A stretch of 64,000 nucleotides of DNA, from NCBI GenBank assembly GCA_023374045.1, contig CM041776.1, positions 40,864,171 through 40,928,170 of the forward strand, read 5' to 3'. The notes beneath the pieces are model-generated. The model did no database searches. It had not been told where the DNA came from and saw only the letters and a list, made by a program, of their open reading frames with translations. The translations under genes and the position numbers were made by a program. Below are positions 35,494-48,936 of the stretch, one piece after another. Within the stretch, counting starts at the first letter, position 1; the number at the start of each line of letters is the position of its first letter. Origin of the DNA: Limonium bicolor (Eukaryota > Streptophyta > Magnoliopsida > Caryophyllales > Plumbaginaceae).

Positions 35494-38400
35494 GAAGTAT
35501 CGCTCTGATGACTGGAAATACCGAGCTTAGGAATACCGAGTTAGGAATTAGAAGCTTAGGGCTAAGGGCTGAGTGTTAGCATTAGAGATATGCTAGTTAG
35601 GAACTACCGGTGAGTACCGGATGCCTACAATACCAGTCCCGCCCGCCGCGAACCCCATTGTATAACTTGGGAAAGGACGCCAGAGAGAAGGAAAGTCCTC
35701 TCATACTCGGGGAAACCCGGTCTGGCAGTTGTGAAGCAATCACCCAGTAAACAAGAACCGACGTATAGTAAATTCCAAGGATTGGAAGCCGGAAATGGAT
35801 CCCGGTTAAACCACAATGCCCGCACTCAACAGCGGTCGAACGAGCACTCCAACCACGAGGAGGCTGCAACTTACAACAGCATGGGGCGACGTGCTTAGCA
35901 GTCGCGAGACCTAGCTAGACAACCAGCAGCAGGAAAGAAGCACTAACTGTGCAATGAAATGGAAAAGGGAGTAATAACAGAACCCGAGACACAAGTCTAC
36001 GGGATAGTAATACTTGAATATTACCACCAACGGTATGCTAGCTGACTAAGGACATAGTCAGGAACGGTTAACTCCAAAAACCACAACGCCGAAGAGGTTA
36101 CAATACCTGGCCAGCATAGCTTACACAGCTACAAGAACATCCACGGGATATAATCCGATAGGACTACAAGAGTAGTGCCTAAACAAGGTAGGCTCAGTAA
36201 CCACCACAAATGTGTGGGAACGAGCCACAAGGAACGACACAAAACCAAATAGAATGGGAGTCTCCAAGGATTGGAGAAACATCCCGATTATCAACAATCA
36301 CGTCAAGATCATTAAGAAGCTACCTAAGGGAGCGAGTATACCAATTGTAGATCAACAAGATCAAGGGAAAGGTCAACAAGACTATTAAATACAAGCAGAA
36401 ACCATACCAAGATTGGTATAGGATTATCCAAAAACCATCGATACCGCGCACTTGCCAAGGCAAGTGCAGTAAAGACAGAGATATGTAAAGGAACACTAAT
36501 ACGTCACAAGTACATAGTAATGTACGGTGACCGTAACGAAACAACCACAGGATCAAACATCCTAAAACTGAAGGAATGGAACCTTGGAAAGGCCTGACGG
36601 CCCGACCACTGTACTTAGAACATACCAGTCAGCGGGAGGCTAGACTTGGTCAAGACCTCAAACGTGGCTATGCCATGAGAGATTTCTTTTAACACCGAAC
36701 CATTGTTTTAAAACCCAAAATTTTCTTTTCAAAACCACAACCCTTTTTAAAAAAAACCTTGGATTTTAAAACCAGACCAACATTATGGTGAGTATCATGG
36801 GATGATACAAGAGGAGTTGGCAATAGAATACTTCACCTAGGCGTGTGACGAACACTACGAGTATACCCGTTACGGGATGTGGGACAACCGCACTCCGAAG
36901 GATTGGGCCCGACATATAGTTGGGTAAGTGGTAACGTATCAATATGGTACCCCACGTATGTATACATGTAGTGTGCGGCACACGGGAAGTAGTCAACTCC
37001 GTTCTACGGACCATGAGTGAGTTCAAACCAGAACAACTGGACACCACCGACAATCAAGGAGAAGGAAACTCAGTTAAGGAACAAGTATAAGGAACTCAGA
37101 GAACCCATCTGGAGATAAGGAATGAAGACTGGGAAGTGCAAAAGCACAGACCAGTAAATATAGACATTGAACATGACTCGAGGACATCAAACAAATACGC
37201 GATAGCTGGAAGATATACCCAGCCCAAACACAGTAAGGCAGTTGCCTAACGTGAACACCACAATGCTCAGCAAACGGGACAGAATTCCCAAGAGCAACCC
37301 CGAGATTACCACAAGTATACTCCATTATTGAAGGGAATACCAAACCTAGTCTTAAACACTAGGAACAAGCATAAACAGTCTACCCAAGGACGGGAGACGT
37401 CATGACCCAAAAGGGGAAAAACTCAAACACAACACCACAAGAAGACACAGTGGACAACATGTCATCAACATTAGCCGGATGTAACGGCATGCTTCAACAA
37501 CACTCAGGAGCAATCCTTGAAGAGTGTCTGCGTTACAACAGTCGAACAACAGCGACATGATAAAAGCACGAAAGTTAGAACGAACACTCGGTTAGGACCC
37601 GAAGGGATTTCACTTAACAGGAAATGCCCTAAGATACGGAGAGGCACGTATTAACACCATTTGCCTAAGAAGGTCTCCTATGAACGGAAGCGTGATGCCA
37701 CGACTTACCATGGAGCCCAATAATACCTCCAACCTATGACGGTATACATGGAGTGGAAACGTGTATAAGCAGCTTGCAAGGAGCATAGCTTGCAGCAATA
37801 TGGCTCTAAAGCCATAACCCTGATGCGTTGTGTAACCTTAAAACGGTTGTAAAACCCACACCATTACTAACAAGACTTGCAAGAGGGATTGCCTCATACA
37901 ACAAGAAATCAACAACTGGACCATAAATTCAAACCCAACATCCTGAGTGGCTTGGAGTAATGGCCAACTCAATGTCACTGTCACTAGAGCATCAGCCTGG
38001 TATACAGTTGACGGAGTTCTTAATTACCGCCATGCCTTCTGTAGCAATGGTAGCACAGAGGCATAAGAATCATGATAATGCCAACATTGGCCTAGTCCAC
38101 ACTTGGACACTACGAGAAACCCAAGGGAAGGTACCCCTCGTTAACCAAAGACCACCGATGTGGTGGAGATGTGAGCCCTTGGTAAAGGCTTCCATCTACT
38201 AGAACAATAAAACCTACGCAATAGATATTGCCAAGGGGTGATGGGATAAGGAAATGAGATTTCCAAACCATTATGACTTAAGGAGTAAAGCATACCCCAT
38301 ATGCACCTAAGCATGTGTGAACCATTGTGTAAACACCAACATAGCAAACCTTGTCATTAGACCTATGAGTGGAGACAAACCCTCAACAAGAACTTTCATT

Positions 38401-41072
38401 ATCAATGACAGAGTAAACTACACAGCTAGAGCCTAAACCACTGCTCAGCACCGAAAGGCAATAATTATCAAAGCAATTAATGTGAACACACATTGAACAC
38501 CATGAATGACCAACGCTCAAGAGAGCTAGTAACCCGATAAATTACTTCATCCATGGTCAACCAAGACACTTGGTAAATTGTGTCACAAATGATGATAGAA
38601 TGGGAGGTAAGCTAACCTACACATGAAACCTAATTGGAAACAGAACATCTCCACAAAGGGAAGATGATAACGTGCAGTATTCTACGACAACCGTCATACA
38701 CACGAACACTAGGAACCTCCTAGTGTATTTACACCATAAGGAAATGGTGCCAACGACAATGGCAATGAGTGAAGACGAACTACCACAGTAACAGAAACAG
38801 TAAAGACAATGTTGTACAGTGAGTAAGAACACGGTGCGCAACAAGCGACCGCTATGAGGAAGTAACAGATAATGACACGGAGTATAAGTATGAAATGACA
38901 GACAAAAATATTCTTTCCTGTCACATAAGTGACTTACTGTCAAGCGTTTACGCCTCTGCACTCTGTATGACTGAGTGTTTTGGTATTGCACTTGTTCAGC
39001 TAATGATCTAATGGATGGTTAGGGATATAGAGAATGTAAACCGTAGTAAATCCTTTTTCACCAAAAACGGCAAGCCAGTTAAGTAAGCTTAGCAACAAAC
39101 CGTGCGGCCTAAGGCCAAAGAAGCACGAAGAGTGTAAAACACACTAACACTCACAAATGTGAATTCCAACGGAATAAAAGGTGAAAGGAGACTTTAGAAA
39201 GTCACTAGGACCAACGCATATCAATGCAAGGTCACACAAGTAAAAACACTTGTACTGAACCAGAAGAACTGGTGTAATCTGGAAGCCATTGATAGCAGGA
39301 AGCACTACAGTTAAGTGGTGACTTAACCTCGCCCGGCAATAAGTCGGAGGAACTTAGTGAATAATCACGGGAGTACGAATGGTATACATAATAGATTGCC
39401 AGAGAGCTGGTTATAAAGCTTAAACTCATGGAGTTCAAACAGCGGTAAAGAATACCATACTATTAGTACGCCTTATTCCCAAAACGAAGGAATAAAAGGG
39501 CCATAAGTAGCACATTTGGAATAACCAAAGAGCGAATTAAGCATTAAGGTTATCAGGGTCGCGCAGCAGAAGCTAGTGGGCCCTAGCTAACGAATGTAAA
39601 ACACCCAGTAAGTATGCGAGATTGGCTATTAATGCCTTAAAGCGTAATAGGCTAGAACCAAAGTAATTATGGGCCAAATAAACTCATATAGGAATTCTTG
39701 GTGCAAAGACTAAACCATCGGTATGGTTAAGACCCTTTGACCAGAGCATATTATATAGTATACCGTAGTGAAGCTAAACGCTTCAGATTGCCCGAATTAA
39801 ATAACCAATGTTTAATATTAACATATGGGAGATTACGTGGGCGTAATCCCTTTTAAGGGGGGTAGAGCGAAAACCGCTTAATGCAAGTTTTATGAATAAA
39901 ACACATAAACCGTAATGTGCATAGCACAAATGAGAATCAAATTGATGATTGGTACTATGTTAAATAAACATACGTACCCGCTCATATCGTAATTATGGTA
40001 ATTAAGCATGAGAGATGCAAATACCTTAGGGCGAACATACCCGCCTTGTAACCCAATGTAAGAGTATTAGTAAAAGAAAAGTAACGAGTAGTGGACGCAG
40101 CTCCACAAGTATTGTAACCTTTGAAGGAGCAGTATGAAATGAATGAGAGTAGTGGAGGAATGAATTCTAAGAGTAGTGTACTCGTAAGTAAAATTATCGG
40201 AAGTACATTGAGAACAATTAAACTCTACAAGTATGGTAATATCTAGTCAGAATATTTGAAACAATGGAGAGTAAGGGATGGAAGTAGTGAAGGTTGACGA
40301 AATGAGCACATAGGTATTGAACCACGGAGTAAAGAATTGTGGAAATAGAGTGAGGATGATTGATGGATTGAATCCATCCTTTGGAGATGTATGAATGACT
40401 AGGAAGAGTAAAAAGATAGAAAATTGAAATAATCAAACTATCTGTTTGTTTGAAACTGATGTGGGAAGTCGAACTTGATCCTGATCAGATCGAGGGAAAC
40501 CGAACACAAATTGGGGTGGAAAGATAGTTCAACACTGATGCTGATCACATCAGGGTCGAACGATTCTTGAAGCTCCCCTCAAGTGGTCACATGAGTCACA
40601 TAGGATAGAAGTAATGAATATAAATTGGAATTTGAGTTGTGTGTTTTAGAAAATTTTTAATTGGTAGTGGCGAAAGAATTTCCTTTAGTATGGAGAATGA
40701 GGATCTGCTAGAAGTGTGTACCGAAGAAGATAGTAATGTAGTATGTTGTATTATTCCAAGGGCAGAAGGACATAGAGGAGTCTTGTGTCGAGATGACCTG
40801 AGTGCCTGCGGGATTGTAATGTGTATTGCATTGCTTTGGGGATAGCTTTGCACTGTATGTATGTATAAGTTTTGTAATGAGGAGCCGATGGTTGGTAGTA
40901 ATATGGATTGGAGTAAGTATAGTACATTCGTATGGTATGGAATGTAGAGACCATGAGTAATGGATTTGAGAATTGTAAGGAGGAAGAATGTGTGACGTTT
41001 GGTATTAGACAGGTATGAATGAGTAAGTATAGTAATCCCGTAACATTGAACAACTTTGAGGACATAGTTTCT

Positions 41073-41086
41073 TAAGGGGGGTAGAT
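41073..41086 (+). promoter_or_regulatory. Polypurine tract of K
   Basis: TAAGGGGGGTAGAT directly before the 3' LTR. Confidence 0.88.
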
Positions 41087-44000
41087 TGAAATACCCCTAA
41101 CTTAAATACAGGGATTAACATAATTCTAATATGTATTTAAGGGCCTAACAATGCCTAATTAATATTTGTAAGGAAAATAAATCCAAAAGAAATAAAGAAA
41201 CGCTTAAAAGGCGAAAAACGCTAAATAAGCGTTAAATAACCATAGGAGGTATGAGACCTCGGTTAGTGTATTATATGGATTCCAAAGGTTTAATAAGACC
41301 TAAATAATATATGGAAACAACTCCCGAAGAAAACGGACCCAAATAATGAATTAAAACACTAATAGAGCTTTAGAGCGCGTTTTTCGAGAAAACCCGAAAA
41401 CGTGACTTTAAGTGGTCAAACAGACCCGTAAAAATTATAAATCATTAAATAATAATTATTAGGCATTTATGGAAGTTTAATAACCAATAAAAATAATTAA
41501 ACAAGAAAATTCCGGAAAACGGGCCCGGTTAGTGAATAGTACCGAAACTGGGTAAAATAACGAGCGTTTTCTGTAAAAGACGAAAAACGCTCCAACTAGT
41601 AATACTGAGTGGGACCGATTTTTAATAAGTTAGATAACCCCCCTCACACACACATGTAACTTGCTAATTAAGTAAGAGAGCAAAAGGCAAATAAAGTGAA
41701 AAAGGTAAAAGTACCTTACATACTCTCTCACCTCTCACTTTTCTTCTCTCTCTCCATTTCTTCTTCCCCACCGTACTCCCTCTCTTTCTCCTTCCTCTGG
41801 CTGCGATTTGAGCTCCCCCTCTACAACCATGGAAGCTTCATCTTCTTCTCCTTGCTCCATCTCCATTTGAGCTTCAATCACAAAAATAAGTACATATTTG
41901 TAATCCCCTCATCCTCCTCTACATTTCCCTCTTTTCAAAATTCGAAAAGGATGAGTTTCATCTCTATGGGTTTTCCCCATTTGAAGAGAAAAGCACACCA
42001 TTGTGGAGCTTGGAGTCTCCTCTTTCCAACAAGGTAAAAATCTACATGAAAAACTCATGTTTCCACAATCTCCTCTCATAACCGATTTTTACCCATATGT
42101 AATACCTTGTTTTTCTCTCTCTCTTTTGAGCATAATATCTACCTTGCAATGGTGGTGGATTCACCTTCTTGAACCAAGGGCTAAAACCCCTCTTAAAAGC
42201 TTCAAAAGGTAAACCCTAGAAATTGTGTTTTAACACTTTAAATGAATTAGCACTAATTTAAGGATTAGTATATTATTTGTAGTTGTTTTGTGTTCATTGG
42301 ATGATGGGAATGGAGTTTGGCAACTCCATTCCCCACATGGCCGATTTGGACAAGAAAGAAAGAAGAGGAGAATTGGGAGAAAGAATGAAGGAATTATAAG
42401 CTCAAGGTAAGGACTCTTTACTAATGTTAATTTTTAGTGCATTAGAGTAATGGGAATGGGTAAACCAATCTAAAGAACCCAAATAATGTATTAGTAATGT
42501 AATTGAGGAAGTATTGATGTGCTAAAATTTTGTATGTGTGCTGGTAGGACCCTTGTATAGGTGTGGCTAGAATAGGAATGATTTTGGTGAGAATGTGTAT
42601 GTGTGGCTAAGTAAGAAAAGTAGATGAACTATGGCAAAATTTTGGTAGGAATATGTGCATTTATGGATGACTTGGTGAATGGGAGAACCAAGGTATGTAT
42701 TGAGGATAGTAGAGATGTTTAATGACCATGGAGTAGTGATTATAGTATGAGAATGAAAGAATGTAAAATCTGCAACAAGAGTGTTGAATGGTATTGGAGG
42801 AACTAGGAGAACTTATGTACTTGACCTAGGGAATGAGTGTTGGACTTGAAGAGGTGAGATAATGCATTGTAGGCCTTGGAGATGGCATTAGGAGAGGAAA
42901 TTATGTATGGAGGAAGTAGGGGCCAAAATCTGTGGCAAAGAGGTATCAAATTGTTAGAAGAGCTAGGAAAGATTAGTGTACAAGAATTGGTAAAAAGAAT
43001 GTTGGACTTGGGTATAGATGGTACAATTGCTTGGGAATGAATTGGCATGGTAAGAGGAGGTTTGGGATGCTAGGAGTGACATTGGTGGAGGAAGTATTGG
43101 ATGGTAGGAGTTGTAGTAAAATCTGTAGCATTAGAGAATGAAAAAACTGTTATAGGTGTTGAGAGGAAGTGAGGAAATTGTGTAAATTGGTTGATGGATT
43201 TAGGAAGAAATTTGATGGAGGGACTAAGGTGAATTAGAGGATTTAATTAGTGCTTAAACACGTAGGAAACATGTGGAAATGAGTAGGAAAAGATTGGGTG
43301 TGGATTGAGTAGAGTTTGAAGTTCAAATGAGCAATTAAAATAAGTATGGGCTGGACCGACCCTAGGACCGACCCTAGCAGGGTCGGTCGACCCGAAAAAT
43401 TGCAATCTCGGAAGCTTCTGCATCCGACCGACCTGACTGGGTCGGTCGAGTAGGAATTTTTGAAGGGAATTGCTTCTGTAACGGACCGACCCAAGGACCG
43501 ACCCTGGCTGGGTCGGTCGGGTTGGAATTTTCTGTAATTGGAGTCTCTGCAGCCGACCGACCCATGGGTCCGACCCAGGGTGGGTCGGTCGGGTCAAAAC
43601 TTACAAAAAAAAAAACTAAAATTATGATGTATATATATATATGTATATGTATACCCACCTATACATATGAGCATATATATGTAAGTATACCATTGTTAAA
43701 CAATGAAAAGTAAGTAAATAAAATGTGAGTATAGGAATGTAAAGACTTAGTAAGTATGAGTTAGGAAACGTAAGGATAATCGAATTAAATTAATGATAGT
43801 TAGATTAATTATTCGATTGTATGTAAATCATAGGATTTGATTTGTGAACACCGGAGGAACGTTGGGATACAAGTACAACGGTGAAAGGTATGATTTCTTC
43901 ATGCCCTGTATCCTAATCTGGTTACCCCGTTTTGTGTGCTTATTTGACCACCTAAATAAGATAAATGCATGAATCGGATTATATTGCACGTACTTGTGCT

Positions 44001-45247
44001 TGTTTACATTGTTCTTGATATTTGTCTTGAACAATAGTTTGTATAATTCATGAAACATATGAATGATGATGAAGTGTATCGTACTTGTAGTGTACTTGTA
44101 TATAGTAATGTATTTGTATGTATGTGTATATTGGTATTGTATTATTGTGGCTTGGATGTTGACTTGTGCTAATTCCTAACTATCTAACTCCTAACTTAAG
44201 TGAGTAAATTGGAATGAGTACAAGTCCGATATAGCTTCGGCCACGCGTGAGGATGCGGAGTCACAAGAGGTTGGCTGCAATTCCTGACTCTTAAACTGGT
44301 CCGCGGCCCAAATCCCTTAAATGGGTAGCATCCCGGATTAGTGAGTCAAGTAAATCCCGGAGGTGGGACGGTGTAGTCCCCAGGGCCGGAGGTCCCGACG
44401 ACTTAACTTGAGTAAGAGTAAGAGTAAGTAAGTATGGATCCGTAAGTGAGTATGTGTATGAGTATGTATGTGTATGAAGTAACGAGTAAAAGAGTAATCT
44501 CCACCCGATTAACCCGGGTGGACCAATGAAGCTAACAAGAATTGTATTATGTGTATGTAATGAGTATGTGTATTTCGGAAGAGGTAAGTATGTATTGGTT
44601 GGTTCATATTGTATTCCTTGTATGGACTGAAGTGTATGTATGTATGCCTTGCGTAAGTACTGTTGTATTGTGTATAAGAGCATGTATGCATGTATGCTTG
44701 TATGAAAATGAACCGCATGTATTCGACCAAGTGGTCGGCGTACCCTCACTAGTACGCGGGGTATGCGGTTATCATGCTCGGCGAAAGCTGACCCCTTCGG
44801 GGGACATTTTTTAGTGTGCAGGTACCCGAAACGAATACGGTCAAGGAAGAGACCGGAAGCACACCCTGGTATTTGGAAGTAAGTAGCGTGTGAGGAACGG
44901 GTAGTAAGTAGCCTCTTAGTGAGTATGTATGAACTTTGAAGAGATAGTACATTGTATAAGGATACCAGTAAACTCGGTATGTAGATTATACTGTATTGTA
45001 CTTGGAGCACTGTATCGAACGGAGATTGTGGTAGCATCTGGTAAATGGAGAATGCATTGTAGATTTGTAGTACTCGGGATTCCGGTCCATCAGACCGATG
45101 TTGTATGTAGAATCAGTAGCCTTGTTAGTCACGTGGGTGACTAACGGCATTGTATCACCCATTGTATGTAAATATATATCCGCTGCGTGTATCTGATATG
45201 TAAGGAGGTTGGACGGTAAGCATGGTATTAATGGTAGGGGTGTTACA
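41087..45247 (+). repeat. Element K 3' LTR
   Basis: 4161 bp, partner of 31321-35476. Hairpin array at about 43352-43597, with the second unit shortened; TA-rich stretch at 43630-43680. No gene. Confidence 0.93.
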
Positions 45248-45252
45248 GTCGG
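45248..45252. repeat. Target site duplication of K (right)
   Basis: GTCGG. Confidence 0.92.
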
Positions 45253-47679
45253 ACCCAAGGTCGGTCGAAGTCAGTAAGTTTCATTGCTGGAAAAATCTGG
45301 TCCGACCGACCTTGCAAGTCCGGTCCCATGGTCGGTCCATTCCAGTGAGTTACATTACGGAAAAATTTTAGACCGACCGACCTTGCAAGTCCGGTCCCAA
45401 GGCCGGTCCATTCCAGTAGGTTTCTTGACGGGAAAATTTCAGGCCGACCGACCTTGCAAGTCCGGTCCCAAGGTCGGTCCATTCCAGTAGGTTTCCCGTC
45501 TTGTATTTTAAGGCTCGACCGACCTTGCAAGTTCAATCCCAAGGTCGGTCCGGCCCAGTATTTCAGTTTTAGAATCTGTTTTCAGTTCTATAATTTGCCC
45601 ATTGTTTTCCCCAATCTTCCTACATGTTTAAACACTATTTAGGCCCTCCAAATTGCCTTAGTTCATCCACCAAATTCCTTACTCATTCCTAAACCCACAT
45701 ACACAATTTCTCCTCACTTCCTTTCAACACTTACAATAATTCTCCTTCCTCTTTTGCTACAGATTTTCATTTTAACCTTTACCATTCAACACTCCTTCCA
45801 CCAATGCTACTCCTAGCATCCCAAATACGTTTCCAAGCAAATACAATATCTATACCCAAGTCCAACATTCATTTTACTAAGTCTTGCACTTTAATTCTTC
45901 CTAGTTCCTCCAATGCAATCCAATACCTCTCGGTACAGATTTTATACTCTTTTATTCACATACCACTAACACCATTCCATGGTCATTAAACTTCACTACT
46001 ATCCCTAATACACACCTTGGTTCTCCCATTCACCAAGTCATCCATAAATGCACAATTCCTACCAAAATTTTGCCATAGTTCACCTACTTTTGTTACTTAG
46101 CCACACATACTCATTCTCACCAAATTCATGCCTATTCTAGCCACACCCATACAAGGGTTCTACCAGCAATCAATACAATATAAATTACCAATACTCCCTC
46201 AATCCACAATGCTAATACTCATACACAATTATTTGGCCCCAAGGCCTACAATCCACATACTAATTCACAAATACTCCAACTTCCACAATTACACTACTAA
46301 TACATTAATTTGGGTTCCTTACTTAGTTCACCCATTCCCCTTACTCTAATGCATTAAAATTTAGCATAAAAAGGAGCTCTTACCTTAAGCTCTTAATTCC
46401 TTCTTTCTTTTCCATTTCTCCTTCTTCTCTCTTTCTTGCCCAATTCGGCCATATGGGGAATGGAGTTGCCAAACTCCATTCCCATCACCCAAAGCACATA
46501 AAACAAGTATAATTAACATACTAACCCTTTAATTAATGCTAGTTCATAGAAATGTTTAAAGCAAGTTTTTTAGGGTTTACCTTTGGGGCGTTTTAGGAGG
46601 GGTTTTAGCCTTTGGTTCAAGAAGGAGAATCCACCACCATTGTAAGGTGAAATTTATGCTCAAAGGAGAGAGAGAAAAACAAGGCATTACAATGGGCAAA
46701 AATCGGTTACCAAAGGAAGATGAAGCAACATGAGTTTTTCATGTAGATTTTTACCTTAATGGAGAGAGGAGACTCCAAGCTACACATTGATGCTATTTTC
46801 TTCACCAATGGGTATACCCACGAAAATAAACTTCCTCATTTTTGGATTTTGAAAAGAGAGAAGTGTAGAGGAGGATGAGGGGAGTAAGAATATGTAATTA
46901 TTTTTACATTTGGAGCTCACATGGAGGTAGAGCATGGAAAAGAAGAGAGAGCTTCCATTGTTGTAGTGGGGAGCTCAAAATCGCAGCAGGAAGGGAGGAA
47001 GAAGAGAGGGAGTACGATGGGGAAGAAAGAAATGGGAGAGAGAGAAGGAAAAGTGAGTACTTTTCTACTTTTTTGTATTTTTTCCCTTTTTTATTTTCTT
47101 CTATCTTTCTTTACTTATTTATTGTGTGTGAGAGGGAAGGGAATTGGCTGACACACAGCCCATTATGGGTTTTAAAAATTTTATTTACAATAGTGGACAC
47201 ACTAGTTTGGTTTATTTATGCTTTTACCCCACAACTTCCCGTTTTTGACAGTTTTTACTATTTTCTCGTTTTATTGGTTTTATTGGCTCTAGACCTTCAC
47301 TAATGTTTATTAATGACTATTTGGTTGACCAAAACTGTTACGAGTCTATTTGACCCGCTTAAAGACGCGTTTTCCTCGAAAAACACGCTTTAAGGTTCGT
47401 TTGTGTTTATAATCCATTTTAAGGATCCGTTTTCTTCGGGACTTGTTCCCTCATGATTACTTAGGTCTTATTACGCCTTTAGAATCCTTATAATACGCTA
47501 ACCGAGGTCTCATACCTCCAATGGTTATTTAACGCCTATCTAGCGTTTTTCGCTTTTTAAGCGTTTCTTTATTTCTTTTGAATTTATCTTTCCTTACTAA
47601 TATTACTTGGGCGTCTTTAGGCCCTTAAATTCGTATTAGATTAATTTTAAATCCCTATATTTAAGTTTGGGGTATTTCA
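45253..47679 (-). repeat. Element J 5' LTR, second part
   Basis: Resumes inside the first hairpin unit (array to about 45560) and ends GGGGTATTTCA at 47679. It matches 1121-3567. The total 5' LTR length without K is about 4247 bp. The open frame at 46875-47303 is a low-complexity purine-rich stretch, shared with 2760-3032, and not a recognisable gene. Confidence 0.9.
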
Positions 47680-48936
47680 TCCCGAGTCGAAATACTCAGG
47701 ATTGGGCTAACGACCTTAGTCTGATGTGTTAGAAAAATAGTAAGACGATGCGATGGTATAGATAAGTTAATCAAGAGGTTGTGGCTCTTACTGTGAATTG
47801 TGATCAACTAACGATACTAGGATGCCGTATGGGTATTTGTAAGTATCAAGATAAATTTCCTACAGACTACAGATGGTTCGTCGGTCGAAGACTCTACCTC
47901 TGGAGTGGCTACTGCCGTGGGTGACCCGCCATAGGAGATGGGTAACTTAGAGACACGTCGTTTTAACGAGACGTTGTCATTAGGCATGACTGAAAAATTA
48001 CGAACAACTACATTTTAGCTCGTACAATAGGCGAACATTATTTGGGCTTGCATGCCAAAGACGAGAATTTATACTTGTTTATAATCCTCGTTATTTCGCC
48101 TTGTTGCTCATTGGTTATGCTATGTGGTTATGTGTTGTATGTTGGTGGATTTGTTGCAATGAGTCGTTGTACTCATATGTGTGTTGTAAATGGGTTTAAT
48201 TGAGTCGTTGTACTTATCTCTATGTTATGAACTGGTTGAGTCAAGTCGCTGTACTCGTGTGTGAATTATTGTGGATTGTTTGGTCGAGTGAGTCGCCGTA
48301 CTCAGTTATGAACTATTAAGTGTTTGTTGGAGTGGAGTCTATGTACTCATATAAGCGTTGTAACGCTTTCAGTTGGTTTATTACGATGTGATGTGTGAAG
48401 CCGGGGGCTTGTTTGCTATTTGAGTTTACTGCAATATATTTGTTGCTTTACTGTTTTTATATTAAACTACTTGCATGAAAATGAATTGCATGCTCTCGAC
48501 CAATTAATTGAGGGTCTGAGGGGGTATGACAGTCCTGTAGTAACATACTCAGCAGGGGCTGATTCCATACCACAAACAAACATTTTGCAGGTATGCAGCT
48601 TCCGGCGTCGACAAAGAGCGGGACGCGCTGGGTAGTTTAGTCACAGTTGTTTAAATATGCACTATTGTATTTTGATACGAACATAGAAACGTGTATAGGA
48701 TTGGGATACTTAGAATGCTCACTATGATTGTATTTTATATTGGAATGGAAGGATAGATCTATCTCTTGTTGTCACTGTGGGAAATTGTTTCGTATTTATG
48801 AATATATCGGTAAGCACGTTATTACTCGTATGGGCGAGTGAGAACGGTGACACCAGTAGTTTAATTGTTTAGATTACCGTTGTGATTACAATGTTAAGTA
48901 AGACGATTAAGAGCCGATTAGAGTAGGGGTGTTACA
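47680..48936 (+). mobile_element. H-family LTR H2, 3' end
   Basis: The last 1257 bp of an LTR on the plus strand, ending GGGGTGTTACA at 48936. It is the inverse of H1 (24480-25265 and 9227-9636). J inserted at its left edge, so the first 3.7 kb lies outside the window. No primer site follows 48936, so it is a solo LTR or a 3' LTR. It contains several GAGTCG..GTACTC repeats at about 48170-48345. Confidence 0.8.
48170..48345. repeat. GAGT...ACTC repeats in H2
   Basis: About five degenerate copies of GAGTCGTTGTACTC spaced 45-60 bp. GAGT and ACTC are complementary, so each can form a small stem. The matching region in H1 is 24655-24800. Confidence 0.65.

Larger units (their letters stand above)
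35477..41086 (+). mobile_element. Element K internal region (non-coding)
   Basis: 5.6 kb between the LTRs. It starts with the primer site and the TACCGAG/TAGGAA leader. No sense-strand open frame exceeds about 80 codons, and none matches a retrotransposon domain. It is similar along its length to the J interior, and at its 5' end to the visible M interior. Conservation without coding capacity suggests selected cis signals, at least near the ends. The longest open frame (38617-38991, minus) is antisense. Confidence 0.85.
31321..45247 (+). mobile_element. Element K: complete non-autonomous LARD-type retrotransposon
   Basis: 13,927 bp: 5' LTR 31321-35476, primer site 35482-35493, internal 35477-41086, polypurine tract, 3' LTR 41087-45247, with target duplication GTCGG on both sides. 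The LTRs differ by a modest number of substitutions and small indels, including a shortened hairpin unit in the 3' copy. The interior has no recognisable gag or pol, so the element depended on proteins from another element. Its LTR is a relative of J's: both share the same opening 250 bp and the GGTCGGTC hairpin motif. Confidence 0.93.

Noticed and set aside
46875..47303. 142-codon open frame in J's 5' LTR
   Set aside because: Purine-rich low-complexity DNA. The J 3' LTR copy at 2760-3032 is truncated, with no conserved protein.
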